Source: Dactylis glomerata (taxonomy: Eukaryota > Streptophyta > Magnoliopsida > Poales > Poaceae). Taken from it: 64,000 nucleotides of DNA. Positions within the stretch are counted from its first letter, which is position 1. Each line of letters starts with the position of its first letter. Shown one piece after another: positions 62,032 through 64,000 of this stretch. A program made the translations under genes and the position numbers. The notes beneath the pieces are model-generated. The model ran no database searches. It had not been told where the DNA came from and was given only the letters and a program-made list of their open reading frames with translations. Location of the stretch: the NCBI GenBank assembly GCA_007115705.1, contig QXEO01000338.1:806001-870000 (forward strand), written 5' to 3'.

Positions 62032-62816
62032 GCAGCCCCATTTAGTTCCTTCATCTTGAGCCTCTTGAGCATGTCTTGGACATATTTAGATTGATTAATA
62101 AAAGTCCCTTCGTTCAAATGCTTGATTTCAAAACCATGAAAGAACTTCATTTCACCCATCATAGACATCTCAAACCTATTGGTCATAAGCTTTGAAAATT
62201 CATCATTAAAATCTTTATTAGTAGAGCCAAAGATAACATCATCAACATATAGTTGGCATACGAAAACCTCCCCATTGACCCTCTTGGTAAAAAGAGTGGG
62301 ATCGATTTGCCCAACTTCAAACCCACGGTCAAGCAACAACTCCCTAAGGTGCTCATACAACACATGTGGATCTGCTTAAGTCCATAGATTGCCTTATGGA
62401 GTTTGTAGACATGGTTAGGAAAGTTGAGATCCTCAAATCCCAGGGGTTGCTTTACATATACTTCCTCTTTCAATAGGCCATTAAGAAAAGCACTTTTAAC
62501 ATCCATTTGTTGTAATTTAAAAATATGATGAGTGGCATATGAAAGAATGATACAGATGGACTCAAGGCGAGCCACATGAGCATAAGTTTCCCCAAAGTCA
62601 ATGCCTTCAACTTGAGAGAAACCTTGAGCTACCAATCTTGCCTTGTTCCTCACAACAATTCCATGCTCATCTTTCTTGTTCTTCAATATCCAGTTTGTTC
62701 CAATAACATCGCGGCACTCATTAGGATTCTCTAATAACATCCACACATTATTGCGTTTGAAGTTATTGATTTCTTCATGCATAGCATTAAACCAATCCGG
62801 ATCAGTGTTAAGCCGG
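62032..62816 (-). pseudogene. pol: Copia reverse transcriptase, frameshifted and truncated
   Basis: The minus strand reads DPDWFNAMHEEINNF, NKARLVAQGFSQVEGIDF, then MDVKSAFLNGLLKEEVYV and KAIYGLKQ, the order of Copia RT blocks. After KAIYGLKQ the frame shifts near 62370 and resumes with the catalytic block QLYVDDVIFGSTN near 62250, then MLKRLKMKEL before the Sab-1 insertion. The upstream border at about 62816 is abrupt. Integrase and gag are missing. The reading continues in the RNase H part at 38030. Confidence 0.85.
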
Positions 62817-62950
62817 GTAAAAACGCGAATCAGTGCACATTGCAACGAATTCTCACAAAACCGGTGGTTTTTTGCAATTTCGCGGAATAGTGGTGGTTTT
62901 GCGTATTTCCCGCACAAATGTGGTGGTTTTTGGGAATTAACTCACAAATA
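62817..62950. other. Short unidentified segment at the Copia break
   Basis: Contains three GTGGTGGTTTT-like repeats (near 62861, 62890 and 62920). It belongs neither to the Copia element nor to the Sabrina-like relic. It could be a fragment of a DNA transposon that arrived with the truncation. Confidence 0.35.
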
Positions 62951-64000
62951 TCAGGTCACCTTTCAAGACACTATATTTTTATTGCTTTGTATTCTATGCA
63001 TTTTTCTTGGAGCGTCTTTATTTTTGCTTTCAGTTTTCTTTTGTTTTGTTTTCTGCAATAAATGGTTGGACCCCAACATGTTTCTTTTGGAGAAGACGCA
63101 CTTTGTTTTTCATTGCCAAGAACACTCTAGTTTTCACTCTTATTGACAAGGGTATAGATAATAGAGCCCGTCAGTTGAGTACCCCTGAGGCCCGTTAAGC
63201 TAGGCCCAATTGTAATACTAGTCGAAATACGAGTTCTTACCGTATATCGATATTGTAATCTGTATCGGACCCTACCCGATCCCCGAGACCTGGCCATCTA
63301 TATATAGGGCCAGGAGGGGACGGTGGGGGACAGATTGAAAGCAAGCAAGGTTCAACACCCAAGTTTACTTTTGATATACACCTATTTCGACTAACTTTAC
63401 CTTCGAGTTCATCCAACGCCCTATCTCCCCGATCCTAAATCCTTTATTTAGGACATTTGTCGAGTTAACCCTCGTCACTTATCGTTCAGCGAGTGTTTTC
63501 TTTTTCTAGTACTGCGTTTACCTTTCATTTATTTGCCTTGATTTTTGTTCAGAACTTGTTAGTTCTTTGTAGCTGGGTGTGTTTAGACCTCTGGTCTTTT
63601 TTGGTTTTCATCTTTAAGAGTTGTTTCAAAAAGGTTGATTGGTGTTGGAAAAGAGAAAAAAGTTGCATGCCTATAGTGGTACAAATGGGAGCTTGTTTAG
63701 ACTGTGGCTTAGACTTCTGCATGTCATGCTTGATATTATTTTGATTATAAGCTTAGTAGTTTTTGTTGTAGCATGACTTGTCTCAAATGACTGAGATTGC
63801 TTAATGTGCCTTTGAAAGAATCATGCGTTGTTTTTATTATATGGGAGCATATTATTGTGGTATTCTCCTTTGATGCTTTATTTGGGTTGACTTGGCGCAT
63901 GCTTACACCATGTTTGACTTTAACCAGTCGCCTCAAGCCTCTATGATCATTTGGTTTTTGACTTGTGATACCACTTTATGCTTTGGTTAATAATGTTTTG
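62951..64000 (+). mobile_element. Relic of a third Sabrina-like element (internal region)
   Basis: From 62951 (CAGGTCACCTTTCAAGACAC) the sequence follows the Sab-2 internal region from about 57892 onward, including the GGTTGGACCCCAACA block and the 'CAAATGACTGAGATTGC' block near 63784, but with more differences and small indels. It runs off the window and is interrupted by the solo LTR at 63144-63477. Confidence 0.8.
63144..63477. mobile_element. Solo LTR, 334 bp
   Basis: Starts TGACAAGGGTAT and ends AACCCTCGTCA, with TSD CTTAT at 63139-63143 and 63478-63482. A TATA box TATATATA at about 63299-63306 is consistent with plus orientation. The rest of the element has been lost, presumably by LTR-LTR recombination. 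Removing it restores the alignment of the surrounding relic with Sab-2. Family not identified. Confidence 0.8.

Larger units (their letters stand above)
3056..62816 (-). mobile_element. Degenerate SIRE/Maximus-like Copia element, split by nested insertions
   Basis: This is the base layer of the nest, read on the minus strand. From right to left it contains reverse transcriptase (62816-62032), RNase H (38030-37317), a decayed downstream ORF (about 36170-34640), a polypurine tract (34200-34181, reading AAAAAGGGGGAGATTGAAAG on the minus strand) and a 3' LTR (34180-33960, then 4515-3056). Copia order (RT-RNase H last), the RNase H motifs and the extra ORF after pol fit the SIRE/Maximus (Opie-type) lineage. 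Gag, integrase and the 5' LTR are absent: the element stops at about 62816 against unrelated sequence. Insertions inside it are the MITE at 3624, Tat-A and Sab-1. Frameshifts and stops show it is the oldest identifiable element here. Confidence 0.7.

Overview
This window looks like intergenic DNA from a large-genome pooid grass, probably Triticeae or a close relative. Three things suggest that. It is almost entirely nested LTR retrotransposons. One LTR resembles Angela/BARE Copia LTRs, and another family resembles the Athila-lineage Sabrina LTR (both family names are from memory, not from a search). The only host-like coding sequence is at the left edge: on the minus strand, the first exon (173-251) of a small secreted-protein gene, with a TATA box at 348-355.

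The layout, by insertion order. An Angela-like LTR lies at 1316-2927. A degenerate SIRE/Maximus-like Copia element on the minus strand forms the base layer (3056 to about 62816). A 527-bp Tourist-like MITE (3624-4150) sits in its 3' LTR. Tat-A, a Ty3/Gypsy element of the Tat lineage (4516-33959, minus, TSD GGCAT), also interrupts that LTR, and Tat-B (13464-28594, minus, TSD AGTAG, LTRs identical by eye) sits inside the Tat-A pol gene. Sab-1, a Sabrina-like element without pol (38036-62026, minus, TSD GTGTG), sits in the Copia pol region. Its 3' LTR holds Tat-C (38717-48787, plus, TSD TATGC) and its 5' LTR holds Sab-2 (54750-61660, plus, TSD AGGGG), a younger copy of its own family. The right edge is a relic of the same family (62951-64000) carrying a 334-bp solo LTR (63144-63477, TSD CTTAT). 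LTR divergence counted by eye fits the nesting order: Tat-B 0/919, Tat-A 4/548, Sab-2 about 18/1594, Tat-C about 11/895, Sab-1 about 50/1636.

All three Tat elements have the order gag-protease, an in-frame UAG at the same place, then RT, RNase H, a second RNase H and integrase, followed by a long 3' region with an antisense gene. In Tat-A and Tat-B the antisense gene is multi-exon, with canonical introns whose phases all agree, a TATA-like box and a G-box upstream, and a domain like the grass 'putative gypsy type transposon' family (PF04195). In Tat-C it is an unrelated 253-aa protein with an AT-hook and what I read as a B3 DNA-binding domain.

The observations I would follow first are: (i) the conserved gag/pol UAG; (ii) the B3/AT-hook antisense protein together with 17 copies of the palindrome CTC(G/A)(C/T)GAG spread over Tat-C, with comparable family-specific motifs in Tat-B and the Copia element; and (iii) multiplied polypurine-tract-like sequences in Tat-A and in the Sabrina-like elements.
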